From Candidatus Margulisiibacteriota bacterium (GTDB taxonomy: Bacteria > Margulisbacteria > WOR-1 > JAKLHX01 > JBAZKV01), in assembly GCA_041650635.1 (NCBI GenBank), contig JBAZKV010000008.1, positions 4,184 through 68,183 on the forward strand: a DNA stretch of 64,000 nucleotides. Reading direction: 5' to 3'. Below are positions 50,117 through 58,311 of this stretch, piece after piece (position 1 is the stretch's first letter; each line of letters begins with the position of its first letter). Made by a program: the position numbers and the translations under genes. The notes beneath the pieces are model-generated. The model ran no database searches. It saw nothing but the letters and a program-made list of their open reading frames with translations, and had not been told where the DNA came from.

Positions 50117-51298
50117 TTACCTTGGCAGCCAGCTTACAGGATTTTTTGGAACGCCTTCTTTTCTTACTTCAAAATGCAAATGCGGGCCGGTTGACCAACC
50201 CGTGCTTCCGACCAGCCCAAGCACCTGGCCTTTTGCCACCTTCTGGTCCTTTTGCGCATAGATCCTGGACATGTGCGCGTACAGAGTGGAAATACCCTTG
50301 CCATGGTCAAGTATGACCAGTTTTCCATATCCTCTCCACCATCCGGAGTATATCACTTCTCCCCCGTCAGCGGCTTTAATGGGGCTGCCGTGCGATGCGG
50401 CAATATCAAGACCGGTGTGGAAACTCCTTCCGCCCCAGATAGGGCTCCTCCTATATCCGAAGGTCGAAGTTATTCTGCCGTAGAGAGGCCAGATGAATGT
50501 CCCGGTACCCTGGGGGCCGGCCAGGCCTTTTGCCTTGCGTTCCGCAAGCATTTTCTTGACCATGTTCTCTATCTCTTTTGAGCTCTGTTCCAGTTCCGCA
50601 ATGTTCTTTTCATACTCGCGCTTTCTCTGTTCGAGAGATTTGTAGACCTTCTGTTTTTCTTCTGCCAGATTCTCGATATATGTTTTCTTGCTCTGTATGT
50701 TCCTTGCAAGCTTTTTTATCTCTATGGTCACGCCTTCCAGCTCTTCCTTGGTAGAACTGAGCTTTGAGTGTTCCTGCGTAAGCTGATCCACGATACCAAT
50801 GTCCCTTCCGATGATCTTCTCGAAAAAGTAAGAACGGCTTATGAAGTCGGCCAATGTGTCGGCGGTCAGAAGAAGCCCGAAAAGATTTACTCCGCCCGTT
50901 CTGTATATTTCGTTGAGCCTTTTTGAAAAAAGTGCGCTCTTTGAATCCATTTTTGCCTTTGTTTCAGCAAGCGAACCTCTAAGGTATCCGATCTTGTTCT
51001 CGTTCCTCTGGATCTGGTCCTGCGCCCTTGAGAGCTGGCCTTTTGTCACTTTGAGGTCTCTGTTGATAATGAAAAGCCTGTTTATTACGCTTTCTTCCTG
51101 CTGTTTTGTCTCTCTCAGCTTGCGCCTGCTCTGCTCCAGCTTTTTATATATTTCATCCAGCTGGTCCTGTTTTTCTTTTAGAGAATCCTTTGCATCCTTG
51201 TTCGCATATGCCTGCATTGTCCATGCGGACAAGGCAAAGACAAAAAAAATAACAAGGACAGCGACCGCTCCCGCTTTTGTTTTTGCATGATTAAACAT
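50117..51298 (-). CDS. EnvC-like M23 peptidase with coiled coil
   Basis: Protein of 393 aa from the ATG at 51296-51298 (MFNHAKTKAGAVAVLV), which gives a normal signal or anchor segment. A long coiled coil (about 40-250) is followed by an LytM/M23 domain: FGYRRSPIWGGRSFHTGLDIAA, LDHGKGISTLYAHMS, GSTGWSTGPHLHFEVR. The zinc ligands HxxxD and HxH are present, so it could be an active endopeptidase rather than only an activator. Acts on peptidoglycan at division. Confidence 0.9.
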   Translation of the reverse strand: MFNHAKTKAGAVAVLVIFFVFALSAWTMQAYANKDAKDSLKEKQDQLDEIYKKLEQSRRKLRETKQQEESVINRLFIINRDLKVTKGQLSRAQDQIQRNENKIGYLRGSLAETKAKMDSKSALFSKRLNEIYRTGGVNLFGLLLTADTLADFISRSYFFEKIIGRDIGIVDQLTQEHSKLSSTKEELEGVTIEIKKLARNIQSKKTYIENLAEEKQKVYKSLEQRKREYEKNIAELEQSSKEIENMVKKMLAERKAKGLAGPQGTGTFIWPLYGRITSTFGYRRSPIWGGRSFHTGLDIAASHGSPIKAADGGEVIYSGWWRGYGKLVILDHGKGISTLYAHMSRIYAQKDQKVAKGQVLGLVGSTGWSTGPHLHFEVRKEGVPKNPVSWLPR

Positions 51299-51340
51299 CA
51301 GGGATTTTTTTAGATGATAACACACCGCACAGGTCATTTC

Positions 51341-51373
51341 AAGAAAGAAAAGGCCCCCGGGTTGCGGGGGCCT
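51341..51373 (-). terminator. Rho-independent terminator of the beta-barrel gene
   Basis: On the minus strand: AAGGCCCCCG, loop CAAC, CGGGGGCCTT, then TTCTTTC. It lies 25 bases after the gene's stop and isolates it from the EnvC-like operon. Confidence 0.85.
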
Positions 51374-51397
51374 TAGTAAAGCCGAAGTGTTGCCCGG

Positions 51398-52177
51398 TCA
51401 GAACAGATAGCTGTATCCGACCGCTGCCGACATGGCTTTCAGCGCCGGCTGAGATGAGGCGTATTTTATCCCTCCATAACCAATTTCACCGTAGATACAT
51501 CCGAAATCCTCAACAACATAGTTGCCTCCAAGGGCCGCCTCGATACCCCACGAACCGGTCCTGCCCGCATTCACTTTCCACGGGTAAAGGAAAGAACCCG
51601 TAACATACCAGTCTATCGGCATATCCTCGGATTTCAACATATCCAGAGCATATACAAATCCAAGCCTGAGGTCGGAGATCTTATAGCTGTCATTGCCGTT
51701 GGGATTGGTTCCGGTAAGATAGTCGCCTCCCACTCTGATCTTGACCCCGGACAGCAATCCGGAGATAGGATAATCAAGGTCCACTATCATGCCGGTGGCG
51801 CCTGCCGAAAGTCCGATCTTGGCTCCCAGCGAAATCCCGCTGCTTTTTACGGGAGCAGCCTTGGCTTTGGATGATTCCTGGGCAGGGCTTATCGGTTTTG
51901 GAGCGGGCGGCACCCATGGAGCAGCGGCCTCTGTTTCTTCAGATTCCGCCTTTGCCTTGAGGGCTTCCCATCTTTTCAAAGTGGCCTTCTTTTCCGCCTG
52001 CATCTGTTTCATTTTCTTGGTGTTGCCCTGTTTCCTGAACTTTATGATCTTAGCGTCTACGACTTTGAGGTATTTTCTTACAGCCTGTTTTTCTTCCTCA
52101 AGAGTCCTGGCAAAAGAGGTGGACACGATCATCAGGGCAAATGAAACCATGAGCGCTACTGCCAATAACTTTTTCAT
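51398..52177 (-). CDS. Putative outer-membrane beta-barrel protein with coiled-coil linker
   Basis: Protein of 259 aa from the ATG at 52175-52177 after AGGTGGTG. A signal peptide (MKKLLAVALMVSFALMIVSTSFA) is followed by a Lys-rich helix (about 25-80), an Ala/Pro linker, and a C-terminal region (about 118-259) of amphipathic strands ending in a terminal Phe (VGYSYLF), typical of outer-membrane barrels. The helix-linker part might bind peptidoglycan. No specific family recognised. Has its own terminator. Confidence 0.65.
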   Translation of the reverse strand: MKKLLAVALMVSFALMIVSTSFARTLEEEKQAVRKYLKVVDAKIIKFRKQGNTKKMKQMQAEKKATLKRWEALKAKAESEETEAAAPWVPPAPKPISPAQESSKAKAAPVKSSGISLGAKIGLSAGATGMIVDLDYPISGLLSGVKIRVGGDYLTGTNPNGNDSYKISDLRLGFVYALDMLKSEDMPIDWYVTGSFLYPWKVNAGRTGSWGIEAALGGNYVVEDFGCIYGEIGYGGIKYASSQPALKAMSAAVGYSYLF

Positions 52178-52257
52178 TCTTTCACCACCTTTCGGGTTCG
52201 ACAAAACTTGATTTATGCTAACTCTAAACCCTTTATCTTGTCAAGGGCCGCAAACCG

Positions 52258-52980
52258 TCAGGTGCCGCATATTTTAATTTTTCCCCAGACCCCTATTTTG
52301 TCGTCCTTAACTATAAGGACTCCGTGCAGGCCTCTGATCTTTTTTGCGGCCAGCACGCCCTTCTCAAGGTCCTTTCCGGTCTTTACGGCATTGCCGATGG
52401 CTGTTGCGGCGGCATCGGCAAGAGCGGCAGACCTTGCACAAACTGCCACAGCATCCGCGCTCCCAAAACTGAGCGAGTGCCCTACTGTACCGGAAGAAGT
52501 GCAGATCCCTATCGGAGTATCTTCGGGACCTATCTCAAGCGCTATCCTGCCGGAAAAAGGAGAGCCGCCGGCAAGAACGGATACTCTGCGCGGGATAGAG
52601 CTCTTTATATAGATATCCCCGCCGTTCTCAACTATCACCTGCTTTGAATATTTAAGAAGCCTTTTCCCCACATATTCGGCCACGGCGCCAGCGACCGCAG
52701 CCATGGGCCCTACACCGGTTTTTTTTGAACACCTGAGCATCTCTGCTACTATTTTAGGCGCTCCTATATCAGAAGGCAGAGGGACAAAACTTTTCTCAAA
52801 ATTGGGGTGTTTTAGTATATATTTTGTGAGGTCGATCCGGGCCTTTTTGACCAGTTCTTTTACTTTTGGGGCAAGGTCCCTGTCCGCGCAGATCAGCAGG
52901 TCGGTTTCGGCCTCAACGACCTCAAAAGAGACCAGGTCCCCGGTTTTTACCAGCGAGCGGTATGTCCTTGGCTCATACAT
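52258..52980 (-). CDS. UPF0280 (ApbE-related) family protein
   Basis: Protein of 240 aa. Typical features are MYEPRTYR, TDLLICADRDLAPKVKELV, GVGPMAAVAGAVAEYVGKRLL, VIVENGGDIYIKS and GTVGHSLSFGSADAV, matching UPF0280, a family in the ApbE/FAD-transferase superfamily often beside glycine or one-carbon genes. It occupies the place after gcvPA where gcvPB would usually be, overlapping gcvPA by 8 bases. Its reaction is unknown. Confidence 0.85.
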   Translation of the reverse strand: MYEPRTYRSLVKTGDLVSFEVVEAETDLLICADRDLAPKVKELVKKARIDLTKYILKHPNFEKSFVPLPSDIGAPKIVAEMLRCSKKTGVGPMAAVAGAVAEYVGKRLLKYSKQVIVENGGDIYIKSSIPRRVSVLAGGSPFSGRIALEIGPEDTPIGICTSSGTVGHSLSFGSADAVAVCARSAALADAAATAIGNAVKTGKDLEKGVLAAKKIRGLHGVLIVKDDKIGVWGKIKICGT

Positions 52981-54307
52981 TTTTTAGCGCGCAGCAAAGC
53001 ATCTCGAGCTCTTCTTCAGTATTCATCTCCGTAACGCAAAAAAGCATGTGGTCCTTAAGGCCCGGGTACAGGTCTTCCAGAGGAAGCCCTCCAATTATCC
53101 CTTTTTCCGAAAGAAGTTCATTTATCTTCCGTGCCGGCTTCGGCAATCTCACAGCGAACTCTCTGAAAAAGGGCCTGTCAAAAGCAAGAGAGAAACCTTT
53201 TATCGATGTTATCCTGCGTTTTAAGTCTTCTCCCTTATTATGGCAGGCTTGCGCCACATCAAGCAGGCCGCCATCCCCTTTTGAGGTCAGATAAACACAC
53301 GCGGCAAGCGCGCAGAGAGCCTCGTTGCTGCAGATATTGGAGGTGGCCTTTTCTCTCCTTATATGCTGCTCTCTGGTCTGCAGTGTCAGTACATAGCCCG
53401 GCATCCCGGATGAGTCCTGGGTTTTTCCGACAACGCGGCCGGGCATATACCTTAGATACTGCTTCTTTACGGCAAAGATACCAAGATAAGGGCCTCCGAA
53501 ATTCAAAGGGTTGCCTAGCGGCTGGCCTTCTCCGACAACAATATCGGCCCCGTATTCGGACGGGCTGTTCAACACCGCAAGAGAGACCGGGTCCGCGCAT
53601 GCGACAAAAAGAGCCCCTTTATCATGGGCCGCCTTTGAAAGGTCAAATACTTCTTCAAGACAGCCGAAAAAATTAGGCTGCTGTACGATCACGCAGGCGG
53701 TGTTTTCCCCGATGATCTTTTTTGCCGCGGAAAGGTCTGTGATCCCATCCTGGAACGGGACCTCTTTGAGCATTAGTCCGGAACCGGCAGCATATGCGGA
53801 AAGGACCCGGCGGTAAAAGGGGTTGACCGCTGATGAAACTACCACTTCTTTTTTCTTTGTATATGAAGAGGCAAGCAGAGCTGCTTCTGCCATAGCGGTA
53901 GAAGCGTCGTACATTGAGGCATTGGCCGCATCCATACCCGTAAGGCGGCATATCATGGTCTGGTATTCGTAGACCGCCTGAAGTATCCCCTGGCTGATCT
54001 CCGGCTGGTACGGGGTATAGGCCGTGTAGAATTCGGACCTTGAAACAATGTGCTTTACAACGGACGGGATATAGTGGTTATAGGCCCCTGCCCCAAGAAA
54101 ACTCGGTTTTTTGGAAACGGACTTGTTGCTGCCGCTCAGCAATCTCAGCTCTCTTGCAAGGTCCATCTCACAAAGAGCCTGCGGCAGATCGATCTGAGGG
54201 TTCCTGAGCGCCTTGGGGACATCACAAAACAGCTCCTCGACAGAAGCAGCCCCGCAGACCTTGAGCATAGCCCCTCTGTCGTCGTCAGTGTTTGGGATGT
54301 AGCTCAT
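52973..54307 (-). CDS. gcvPA: Glycine dehydrogenase (decarboxylating) subunit 1
   Basis: Protein of 444 aa, the N-terminal half of the split P-protein of glycine cleavage: MSYIPNTDDDRGAML, FLGAGAYNHYIPSVV, FYTAYTPYQPEISQGILQA, EYQTMICRLTGMDAANASMYD, LNFGGPYLGIFA. The PLP lysine is on subunit 2 (gcvPB), which is not in this window. The start lies within the end of gcvH (23-base overlap). Confidence 0.95.
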   Translation of the reverse strand: MSYIPNTDDDRGAMLKVCGAASVEELFCDVPKALRNPQIDLPQALCEMDLARELRLLSGSNKSVSKKPSFLGAGAYNHYIPSVVKHIVSRSEFYTAYTPYQPEISQGILQAVYEYQTMICRLTGMDAANASMYDASTAMAEAALLASSYTKKKEVVVSSAVNPFYRRVLSAYAAGSGLMLKEVPFQDGITDLSAAKKIIGENTACVIVQQPNFFGCLEEVFDLSKAAHDKGALFVACADPVSLAVLNSPSEYGADIVVGEGQPLGNPLNFGGPYLGIFAVKKQYLRYMPGRVVGKTQDSSGMPGYVLTLQTREQHIRREKATSNICSNEALCALAACVYLTSKGDGGLLDVAQACHNKGEDLKRRITSIKGFSLAFDRPFFREFAVRLPKPARKINELLSEKGIIGGLPLEDLYPGLKDHMLFCVTEMNTEEELEMLCCALKNV

Positions 54308-54668
54308 CTAAGTACTTCTGGTAGGACGCCAGGTCCATCAGGCTTTCAAGCTGAGAGGCTTCTTTGATCTTCAGTTTTGCGATCCAACCGCTTCCGTAAG
54401 GCTCACGGTTGACGAGTTCCGGAGACGAGGACAGGGCGGCATTGACTTTGAGAACGCTTCCGGATACAGGGCTGTAAACGCTTGATACGGCCTTTACCGA
54501 TTCCAGGACACAGAGCTCCTGTCCGGCCTCAAGCGTTTTGCCGGCCTCCGGCAGCTCTACAAAAACCACATCTCCGAGCTCTTTTTGAGCATAATCGCTC
54601 ACCCCCACAGTTCCGTCTGGCGCTATCCATTCATGTTCTTTGGTATATTTTATCTCTTCCGGTTTCAA
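54285..54668 (-). CDS. gcvH: Glycine cleavage system H protein
   Basis: Lipoyl carrier of 127 aa. I take the TTG at 54666-54668 because GGGAGG sits 7 bases upstream; an upstream in-frame ATG (54689) would place that signal inside the gene. Core motifs are KYTKEHEWI, GVSDYAQKELGDVVFVELP and the lipoyl-lysine site LESVKAVSSVYSP. It shuttles the aminomethyl group between P and T proteins. Confidence 0.93.
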   Translation of the reverse strand: MKPEEIKYTKEHEWIAPDGTVGVSDYAQKELGDVVFVELPEAGKTLEAGQELCVLESVKAVSSVYSPVSGSVLKVNAALSSSPELVNREPYGSGWIAKLKIKEASQLESLMDLASYQKYLDELHPKH

Positions 54669-54694
54669 ATCATTACCTCCCGCGATCAAGTTTG

Positions 54695-55765
54695 CTAACT
54701 AATTTTAGCATATCTTTTATAGAACGGCAGTTTTACCATTTTTGAGGGGTGCAGTTTCTCCCTGATCTGCACGGTTATTTCTCCATCCGGTAAAACAGAG
54801 CCCGGCTCGACATATCCCATAAAGACCGGCTTTTTCAGAGTCGGGGAAAATGTCCCGGATGTTACAGCTCCGATCTTTCTGCCTTTTGATATCAATACGC
54901 AGCCCTGTCTGGCTATAGCCTTGTCCAGGACTTCAAATCCGGAGAGCACTTTACTTATGCCTGAGGCTCTCTGCTCCTCCAGAGCTTTTTTCCCGGTAAA
55001 TTCGCTTTTTCCAAGGTCAACGGCAAAAGAGAGGCCTGCCTCAAGAGGCGTTGTATCTTCGTCCAGTTCATGGCCGTAGAGCGGGAGTCCCGCTTCAAGC
55101 CGCAGGCTGTCCCTGGATCCCAGGCCGCACGCTTTTGCGCCTTCAGAAATGAACCCGTCCCACAGCCGGGATGCATAAGACCTGTCAAAAAAGAACTCAA
55201 AGCCGTCCTCTCCAGTATACCCTGACCTTGAAGCAAATACCTCTACCCCCAGGACCTCCATCCATACACAATCCCTGTGCTTTAAAGCGGAAAGGTCGGT
55301 CTTGGTCAGTTTTTGCACAATAGAAGCCGCCTGAGGCCCCTGGATGGCCACAGCGGTGCTTGAATCATAGAGTAGTTTGAACTTTTTTGAACTGCGGCAA
55401 AAATGCGAAAAAACCCTGTCCGCGTTGGAGGCATTGGCTATCACCAGAAATTCGCTCCCGGTCCTGTAAACAAGGATGTCGTCCAGGATGCCTCCTCTTT
55501 CGTTAAGGACAAAAGAATACTGCGCGCGGTTGTCCTTTAATTTGGCCAGGTCATTGGAGGTAAGCCTCTGCAAAGCGTCAAAGTCGTCGGTCTTTATCTG
55601 GCCCATGTGCCCTATATCAAAAAGCCCGCAGCCCTGTCTGGCGTAATTGTGCTCTTCGATTATGCCTGTATACTGTACCGGCATGACCCAGGAGGCAAAG
55701 TCCACCATTTTGGCCCCGAGCCTTAAGTGCTCTTGATAAAGCGCTGTTCTTTTTGGCTCGGACAT
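54695..55765 (-). CDS. gcvT: Aminomethyltransferase (glycine cleavage T protein)
   Basis: Protein of 356 aa transferring the methylene group to tetrahydrofolate. Motifs: VDFASWVMPVQYTGIIEEHNYARQG, FDIGHMGQI, LTSNDLAKLKDNRAQYSFVLNERGGILDDILVYR, SRSGYTGEDGFEFF and GLGSRDSLRLEAGLPLYGHELDE. It is 1 base after hisC, so hisC-gcvT-gcvH-gcvPA-UPF0280 form a run; there is no room for a glycine riboswitch. Confidence 0.96.
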   Translation of the reverse strand: MSEPKRTALYQEHLRLGAKMVDFASWVMPVQYTGIIEEHNYARQGCGLFDIGHMGQIKTDDFDALQRLTSNDLAKLKDNRAQYSFVLNERGGILDDILVYRTGSEFLVIANASNADRVFSHFCRSSKKFKLLYDSSTAVAIQGPQAASIVQKLTKTDLSALKHRDCVWMEVLGVEVFASRSGYTGEDGFEFFFDRSYASRLWDGFISEGAKACGLGSRDSLRLEAGLPLYGHELDEDTTPLEAGLSFAVDLGKSEFTGKKALEEQRASGISKVLSGFEVLDKAIARQGCVLISKGRKIGAVTSGTFSPTLKKPVFMGYVEPGSVLPDGEITVQIREKLHPSKMVKLPFYKRYAKIS

Positions 55766-55766
55766 C

Positions 55767-56852
55767 CTAAAGTATTTCCCTTAATGATCTGATGAACTCC
55801 CTGTTCTGGAAGGGTTTGCCGATCGTGACCCTTATCGCCGTGGGAAGGCCGAACGAGTTTAGAGGCCTTATTATTATCCCCCGCTGCATCAGTTTGACAA
55901 AGACCTCTTCTGCGTTCCTTTTGAGATCTATATAAATAAAATTCGCCTGGGTCTTTAGAAAGCTGAGCCCTAGTTTCGACAGTTCTTTATACAGGTATTT
56001 TTTGCCCAGGGAATTGTTCTTAATGCTTTTTTTGACGAATTCCGCGTCGTCAAGCGCTGCCAGTGCGGCGATCTGACCGATACGGTTCACATTGAACGGC
56101 ATTTTGACCAGATTAAGGCACTCTATAAGTTTTTTGCTGGCAACTCCGTACCCCACGCGCAATGCGGCAAGCCCGTATATTTTTGAAAAGGTCTTAAGAA
56201 CGATCAGATTATCATATTTGCCTATCAATCCGGCAGCAGAAGTGAATTCTTCTCTCTCGCAATAGTCCCCGTAAGCCTCGTCAACGACCACTACTGTGTC
56301 TTTAGAGACTTTAGACAATAGATCTTCTATCTTTCCTGCGGCTACTATCGTTCCTGTCGGATTGTTGGGATTGCATAGAAATACCAGCTTTGTTTTACTG
56401 TTTATCTTTTCCACAAATCCGTCAATATCGTAAGCATGGTCTTTTAAGACTACATGAAGCGGCTTGCCGTCCATAAGTTTAGTCACAAATTCGTAGACAC
56501 TGAAAGTATTATCGGACAGAACGGCTTCCTGCCCTGCGCTAAGGAAAGTCTGCGCGATCAAAAGCATGATTTCATCAGAGCCGTTGCCAACCACAAAATT
56601 ATCGGGAAGAAGGCCGAACTTGTCTGCCAGCGCGTTCCTTAGAGGAACATGGTGCTGGTCGGGATATTTTGAGGACTCTTTGAGGGCCTTTTTAGCAGCA
56701 CTTAAAGCCTTTGGGCTGGAGCCGAGGGGGTTTTCGTTGGAGGCAAGCTTTATAACACTGCTTAAGCCGAACTCTTCTTTGACATCCTCTTCCTGCTTGC
56801 CGGGGATATATTTCGAAAGGTTCTTCAGGCAGTCTCTTGCCAGCTGGCTCAT
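55767..56852 (-). CDS. hisC: Histidinol-phosphate aminotransferase
   Basis: PLP aminotransferase of 361 aa, class I/II fold: IKLASNENPLGSSPKAL, VVGNGSDEIMLLIAQ, CNPNNPTGTIV, VVVDEAYGDYCE, and the PLP lysine in LKTFSKIYGLAALRVGYG. HisC and closely related aromatic aminotransferases overlap in sequence, so substrate range is open. A TATAAT (56862-56867) ends 9 bases before the ATG. Confidence 0.9.
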   Translation of the reverse strand: MSQLARDCLKNLSKYIPGKQEEDVKEEFGLSSVIKLASNENPLGSSPKALSAAKKALKESSKYPDQHHVPLRNALADKFGLLPDNFVVGNGSDEIMLLIAQTFLSAGQEAVLSDNTFSVYEFVTKLMDGKPLHVVLKDHAYDIDGFVEKINSKTKLVFLCNPNNPTGTIVAAGKIEDLLSKVSKDTVVVVDEAYGDYCEREEFTSAAGLIGKYDNLIVLKTFSKIYGLAALRVGYGVASKKLIECLNLVKMPFNVNRIGQIAALAALDDAEFVKKSIKNNSLGKKYLYKELSKLGLSFLKTQANFIYIDLKRNAEEVFVKLMQRGIIIRPLNSFGLPTAIRVTIGKPFQNREFIRSLREIL

Positions 56853-56861
56853 GACAAAAAG

Positions 56862-56867
56862 ATTATA
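56862..56867 (-). promoter_or_regulatory. -10 element of hisC-gcv operon (near-leaderless)
   Basis: TATAAT on the minus strand, 9 bases before the hisC ATG and in the 23-base gap after the VanW gene. No ribosome-binding site is visible. Confidence 0.55.
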
Positions 56868-56875
56868 TCACATCC

Positions 56876-58240
56876 TCATCTGGGCTCCCGTCTTCTTATT
56901 TTCACTTTCTTTTTATCGCCGTGAAGCTTGTAATAACTCTTGATGGTCTCCTTCTTTATTACCGCACCGTTCTTCTTGACGGTCCTTGTCACCGTGGTCC
57001 AGAACGCTCCTGTCTGCACCAGTTTTTCCTCAGGGACCTCGGAAGTCGGATCTTTTGTTGTCACTATCTCATATCTGTATCTTATTGCCGCAGGAGAAAA
57101 AGATACTGTCTTGCCCGAGGGAGCACCTATGATCCTGAAGGTCAGCCCTTTCTTGAACGGAACAGCCTGTATCACGACAGGATGCCCGGTATTGTTCCTG
57201 AGCTTTAGGTCCGTGGAAGGAGGATAGATCGTAGCGTCCCTTCCCAGAGGGTAGATGGAAAAATACATGCCGTGGTTCCTTCTGTTAACTATCTCAAGGT
57301 CCGCCATGAGGGCGCTGTTATAGAGAGTGGTGGCTATCTGGCACGCCCCTCCGCCGTATTCCGGCACCAGTTCATCCCCAATGATCACATAAGCCTCTTT
57401 AAAACCTCTTTCCCCTGTGAACTCGCCTATAAGAGGAAGGAGCGAAAAAACTTCGCCGGAGGCCAGAAAGGTATTATCGACAAATGAGGATACCAGATAG
57501 ATGTTGGAGATCCTGTTTGGCGAATCATGGGTCCCATAGTAGGTGGTGTAACTGCCGATGACCTCGGCGCTGGGAATGCTCTGGAGCATCTCCCGGCTTA
57601 TCCTGGGACGGGCCAGATCGAGTATTACAGCAGACTCCAAAGCTCCATTTTCCAGAGAACTTTTTAGCAGCAGCCTAGTCTCTTCTCGTTTCAACTGTCT
57701 GCCTGTAGTGTGCGGTCTTATGGACACCCTGGTCCTTCCCGACGGGTCCTTTGAGATCAAAAATCTCGCGTTCTCTTTGTCCCTGTCAATATAAGAAGCC
57801 ACCTGGGCGATAAGGGCCTTCAAATGCAGTTCATTTGCCACCTTCATGACAGGAGGGACCTCTCTCCTTTTCCTGCCAAGCCCGTAAGAAATCCTGCCCA
57901 GATAGCCTTCTCTCTGGGAGATCTGTATTACCCTGTCAACTGATTCTTCCGGAAAAAGTATCAGACCGGCCTGCGAGGGCTTGAACTCGTACCTTATCTG
58001 GCGTTTGTCCTCTTCCAGGACAAGCGCGGGAAGTCTTTCTATAACACTGTCCGCTTCAAAAGTCGAAAGTCTTAAAACCGCCTCCTGCCTGGTAAGGCCG
58101 CTCACCGGCACACTGCCTATGTAAAAGCCCTGATCGATCCTTTCTTCCATATAGAACCGGTCGCCAAAATAGGCGCCAAAAACGACCGCGGAAATGATAA
58201 GAATAAGGAGCGCTGCTTTTATGAGAGGGTGCTTCTTCAT
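56876..58240 (-). CDS. VanW family protein
   Basis: Protein of 454 aa with one N-terminal TM segment (ALLILIISAVVFGAYFG), a PG_binding_4-like region (about 35-230) and a VanW domain (about 245-400): SLLPLIGEFTGERGFKEAYVI, YGGGACQIATTLYNSALMADLEIVNRRNHG, YPLGRDATIYPPSTDLKLRNNTG. The C-terminus is Lys/Arg-rich. VanW proteins occur widely in envelope contexts; their function is unknown and they do not by themselves give vancomycin resistance. Confidence 0.9.
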   Translation of the reverse strand: MKKHPLIKAALLILIISAVVFGAYFGDRFYMEERIDQGFYIGSVPVSGLTRQEAVLRLSTFEADSVIERLPALVLEEDKRQIRYEFKPSQAGLILFPEESVDRVIQISQREGYLGRISYGLGRKRREVPPVMKVANELHLKALIAQVASYIDRDKENARFLISKDPSGRTRVSIRPHTTGRQLKREETRLLLKSSLENGALESAVILDLARPRISREMLQSIPSAEVIGSYTTYYGTHDSPNRISNIYLVSSFVDNTFLASGEVFSLLPLIGEFTGERGFKEAYVIIGDELVPEYGGGACQIATTLYNSALMADLEIVNRRNHGMYFSIYPLGRDATIYPPSTDLKLRNNTGHPVVIQAVPFKKGLTFRIIGAPSGKTVSFSPAAIRYRYEIVTTKDPTSEVPEEKLVQTGAFWTTVTRTVKKNGAVIKKETIKSYYKLHGDKKKVKIRRREPR

Positions 58241-58261
58241 GTCCTGCTATTTTCCGTATAA

Positions 58262-58294
58262 ATAAAAAACCCCGAACTGCTTCGGGGTTTTTTT
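58262..58294. terminator. Terminator of tuf
   Basis: AAACCCCGAA, loop CTGC, TTCGGGGTTT, with A-run and T-run on the two sides, so it can work in both directions. It follows the tuf stop by about 20 bases. Confidence 0.9.
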
Positions 58295-58311
58295 ATCATC
58301 TGTTAGACAAC

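Noticed and set aside
55766..55770. Glycine riboswitch before gcvT
   Set aside because: gcvT begins 1 base after hisC, leaving no leader. No tandem aptamer is possible here.
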